NCBI RefSeq assembly: GCF_910592395.1
Contig: NC_088311.1
Coordinates: forward strand, 930,501 to 994,500
Length of the DNA: 64,000 nt
DNA from: Lineus longissimus
Taxonomy: Eukaryota; Nemertea; Pilidiophora; Heteronemertea; Lineidae
Direction: 5' to 3'
The notes under the pieces were generated by a model. That model was not told where the DNA came from. It saw only the letters and a list, made by a program, of their open reading frames with translations, and made no database searches. A program made the translations under genes and the position numbers. Below, one piece after another: positions 61,226 to 64,000 of the stretch. The stretch's first letter is position 1; each line of letters begins with the position of its first letter.

Positions 61226-61550
61226 GGTGATCTAACTTTCTCCTATCAAGCAAACTTCCAGGTGTAGGCCAGGTATGGTGGAAGGGTCCTGGCCCTTTCA
61301 GTGATACATATAAGGGCGGGGTTAGCAAGGCGAACCTGAGCAAGTTGCATTTCTCGGTAGTTGATTCCGCGATGACTTACCACAGGAAACAATGCCGTTT
61401 TGTTCCTGTGGTGGCCTCTCCTCATCCAAGCCACTCGATGTTGACGAAGCTTGGGATGCTAACTGATTCCTCGATGAATGGCTCAGGTAGGCACAGAAGA
61501 AGTATCACCACCCAAACCCTGGCTAACTTTTGATGCTATTGAAACTGTAG

Positions 61551-61691
61551 ATGGCTGTGCGTTATGTTGCTGGAACGAGGACGGCAACTAAGACCGATTA
61601 TCAGCTGCCAATAAAAGCCGCCCAGAATCGGATCAAACGGCTGCGTTCTGTCAATGCTCTTTTGGCCAATACGTGCAGCAGTAAGAGTGAA
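61551..61691 (+). CDS. Possible small exon or ORF fragment
   Basis: ATGGCTGTGCG directly follows ATTGAAACTGTAG, an acceptor-like sequence with a poor pyrimidine tract. The frame encodes MAVRYVAGTRTATKTDYQLP and AAQNRIKRLRSVNALLANTC before GCAGCA|GTAAGA, a plausible donor. No domain is recognised. Without the donor the ORF runs on into hydrophobic residues to 61832. Confidence 0.22.
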
Positions 61692-62194
61692 CAAAGTGTA
61701 TCACTAATACGGTTTACAGGGCATCATACACTGCATTCAGTTCATTTTTTTCTCTTTGTTTTCTCACTTCTTAATTTGATATTTCAAAGCTCATCTCTGG
61801 CAAAATCATTTTTCATTTCTAGCGAAGTTTAATTATGATCCAGCATGATTTCACGGTACGCGTCTTTCCTTTCAAGAGATTCTGCCTGCCATGCACATGT
61901 AGGGTAATTGACTTGATTTATCGAGCTCTTCATGCCTGTAGTAATATCCGACCTGGTATCCTCGCCATCGGGGGACGCCCACATCCGGGACACTGCTACC
62001 GTTATCTCGCAATGGCGGGATCTCGCGGAAATGGATTTGGGGCAAACCAGTTCAAGGAAGGAGTGGGGCATCGGTGCCGTGCTTGTCACAGCAAATGCAG
62101 GATGGGAACAGTAGTATTTAAACGACGACGAGCTCAACCCGCCTGGAGGAGGAATACTCCCTGGAGAAAAATCACCCCCAAGTGCAGAGCGAAC

Positions 62195-62232
62195 GCTGAA
62201 GAAGAAGAAGAAAACGACGACGACGACGACGA
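62195..62232. repeat. Trinucleotide repeats (GAA)n and (CGA)n
   Basis: A short GAA run adjoins a CGA run (about six units). It accounts for the Glu/Asp homopolymers in the plus-strand frame at 61835-62302, which is otherwise unrecognised. Confidence 0.85.
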
Positions 62233-62615
62233 AGGAGAGAAAAATCTTGAACTTACCACTCGTATTAGTTTCCCTTTCATTATCTGCAAGAAGAAATCAT
62301 AAGATGTGCTTACATTTTCGCTATATATGTTCGGACAACAAGAACACTTCCTACCAATGGTTGGCGCTTCTCTCCACCAGCCATGCAGTGATCCCTATAT
62401 CAGAAACAAACTCTGCCTTGAGGGGCCGAAGGTTCTGTAGCAGTCTATCTCACTCTTGTCGGCTAACACAAGGTGTCAGCCGTTCAATTATCCGAGTGAT
62501 ACATTTCAATTTGTGAGATCGCACCTTTCCTCGTCTGCTGGGACGAGATGTGCCGGTGAGCCAGCACTTTAACTGATCAGGATGTACATAGAGGGAAGGG
62601 AATAATAAGGGGACA

Positions 62616-63177
62616 TTGGGGTCGTGCGTAGTAGAGTTTGTAAAGTCCTCATTCGATTCGGCTGTCGCCGATCCTAAAGGACTTCAGCTTGAGCCAGAAA
62701 TCATTGCAATTGCTGGATATGCAGGTTCTTCCTCAACTACCATTACATACCGCATGCTTCCCTTTGCATGTTACAGAACTGAGTGCATTTCTGATGGAAA
62801 TTAGCGGAGAAACGACCACAATCAGTCAAGCATCTCTCCCCAGCACCAGTTTGCCTCTTTGCCAGTTACAACACATCACAACTCGACATCATATCCAGCA
62901 TCAGCACTTGATCAATGCGAGCTTAACATCGCATCAACAGCAAGCTTCAATATTGATTTCAGGAGGAAAGCCGATGATCAGAGCCTCAGGCCCTGACGCC
63001 CGATTACACGATACAGAACCTGCGCACCGACCAGGCGAGCTCCAAGCTAGAACGCTAACTGTCCCAGGGATCAGACAAACTCAGTCAGCATTCATAGAGC
63101 TATTGGTGAAGCCAGGGTTTGAAACAAATGACATTTCTGTACAGGATTCATATTATCTTGCACTTGCCGCCAAATAA
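62616..63177 (+). CDS. Overlapping hypothetical ORFs, His/Gln/Ser-rich
   Basis: Two overlapping plus-strand frames are open: 62616-62804 (62 codons, DPKGLQLEPEIIAIAGYAGS) and 62689-63177 (162 codons, the longest listed frame in the window). The latter includes RHHIQHQHLINASLTSHQQQ and ends ISVQDSYYLALAAK. No family is recognised. The pattern would fit a frameshifted remnant, or chance in a stop-poor stretch. Confidence 0.22.
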
Positions 63178-64000
63178 TGGATCCATGGTTTATTCATTCT
63201 GTGACAGTCGACTCAATTAAGAGGGAAATGTGTGAACAAGGCGTAAATTGGTTGGGGCAGGGACATGCTGATGGCACAGCATCCTTGATTGGGATGAGTT
63301 GATAGGTCTTGGTTTGGGGCGAAGTGCCCGCGCCACAGAATGTGATTTGGATCGACGATATTTTCATGTCTATCACTTATTGACTACAGGTCGGCTGTAC
63401 CTGCTGGTCACGTTGTAGAATACGACAATCGGATTGGTTCCTCCAAACTAGCTGACCGATCAGATTTGTTGTACGTCAAAATGGATTTTGTCCTGCCAGA
63501 ACTAGTTAGGAGTGGAATATGGTAATCGACCATCATAGCCCAGAAACATTGGCTCCGATGATCTGTGGGTCCTGTCCCGCCGGGCAGAGCAACATGGCTA
63601 ACATGACGGCTATTGACCATCTGTAACGAAATCTGAAATGACCGGAATGCCCCTGAAATGGGTCCGCCAGACACTTTCTATTGCACTATGATAAGTTTGT
63701 TCCTTGCTGTAGTCGTGCAGGACTGTTGCTTTCGGCTTGTGTGAAAGCTGTCTTGCTTCAAATGCACCGGTAGGATGGTTTCCACCAAGCTAGAATGAAG
63801 CTGACTTCACGTCTTTGCCCTGCAGGATAAAAGGCCTCGACCACTCGTGACTAACCCATGATATGCCTTTGTATGTACCTGTTCTTTCTCCAGTGAAATC
63901 TAAACATATCATTAGCTTGGTAGACAAAGACCCGTGTTTGATGACGATGACGCTTGCTTTGCCTCTAGTAGCCCGGGGCGGAGTTCTAGCAGGGATAAAA

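Larger units (their letters stand above)
57191..64000 (-). other. Probable NOL4 upstream intron (incomplete)
   Basis: No exon matching the NOL4 N-terminal segment was found on the minus strand. The stretch holds a G15 run, an X-box-like ATTACCATGGTAAC at 58632-58645, and the coding-like patches at 60.6-61.2, 61.55, 61.9-62.3 and 62.6-63.2 kb. 57.5-60.6 kb shows nothing else recognised. Confidence 0.5.

Noticed and set aside
57251-64000. Search for the NOL4 N-terminal exons on the minus strand.
   Set aside because: No frame resembles the conserved N-terminal segment of the family. A 27-bp segment flanked by good splice signals (62257-62283) exists but its peptide has no counterpart in NOL4.
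63862-64000. Plus-strand open frame running off the window end (MPLYVPVLSPVKSKHIISL).
   Set aside because: Only 46 codons, no recognised motif; an open frame of this length is common by chance.

Overview
This is a window of an animal nuclear genome, almost certainly a marine invertebrate. Genes are split by long introns with GT-AG borders. TACATGTA and TAGGCCTA words are frequent, as is common in molluscs, brachiopods, echinoderms and hemichordates. There are no bacterial operons or ribosome binding sites. The sequence alone does not fix the phylum.

The backbone is one large gene on the minus strand, recognised as the NOL4/NOL4L (nucleolar protein 4) orthologue. Four internal exons are supported, in transcription order 57190-57047, 49204-48896, 15241-15142 and 2245-2064. 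The first two carry the conserved NOL4 block. The last two are Ser/acid-rich, with a CtBP-type PVNLS motif and a basic patch. Splice phases are compatible throughout (0/0, 0/0, 0/1, 2/0), so the four exons form one reading frame of 244 codons plus one split codon. Introns are about 7.8, 33.7 and 12.9 kb. The 5' exons (above 57190) and the 3' exons (below 2064) were not found and probably lie outside the window.

Inside the 33.7-kb intron, on the same strand, lies a THAP-domain exon (28897-29250). It has a complete C2CH zinc-finger signature and a donor-like site just before its stop. It is a nested gene or a domesticated or transposon-derived THAP gene.

The 7.8-kb intron (49.2-57.0 kb) contains two decayed coding regions of unrecognised family. 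One is on the minus strand (51.0-53.2 kb) and includes a 198-codon open frame without a usable start codon. The other is on the plus strand (55.2-56.2 kb, perhaps to 56.9 kb). A third frameshifted coding-like patch is at 60.75-61.23 kb.

The remainder is intronic DNA. It holds a 743-bp foldback element with near-perfect 50-bp inverted ends enclosing a tRNA-like sequence, a second weak tRNA-like sequence, several local duplications, a minisatellite, a 10-bp tandem repeat, two G15-16 runs close to exons, hairpins, RFX X-box-like palindromes and an excess of TGACGTCA (CRE) octamers.
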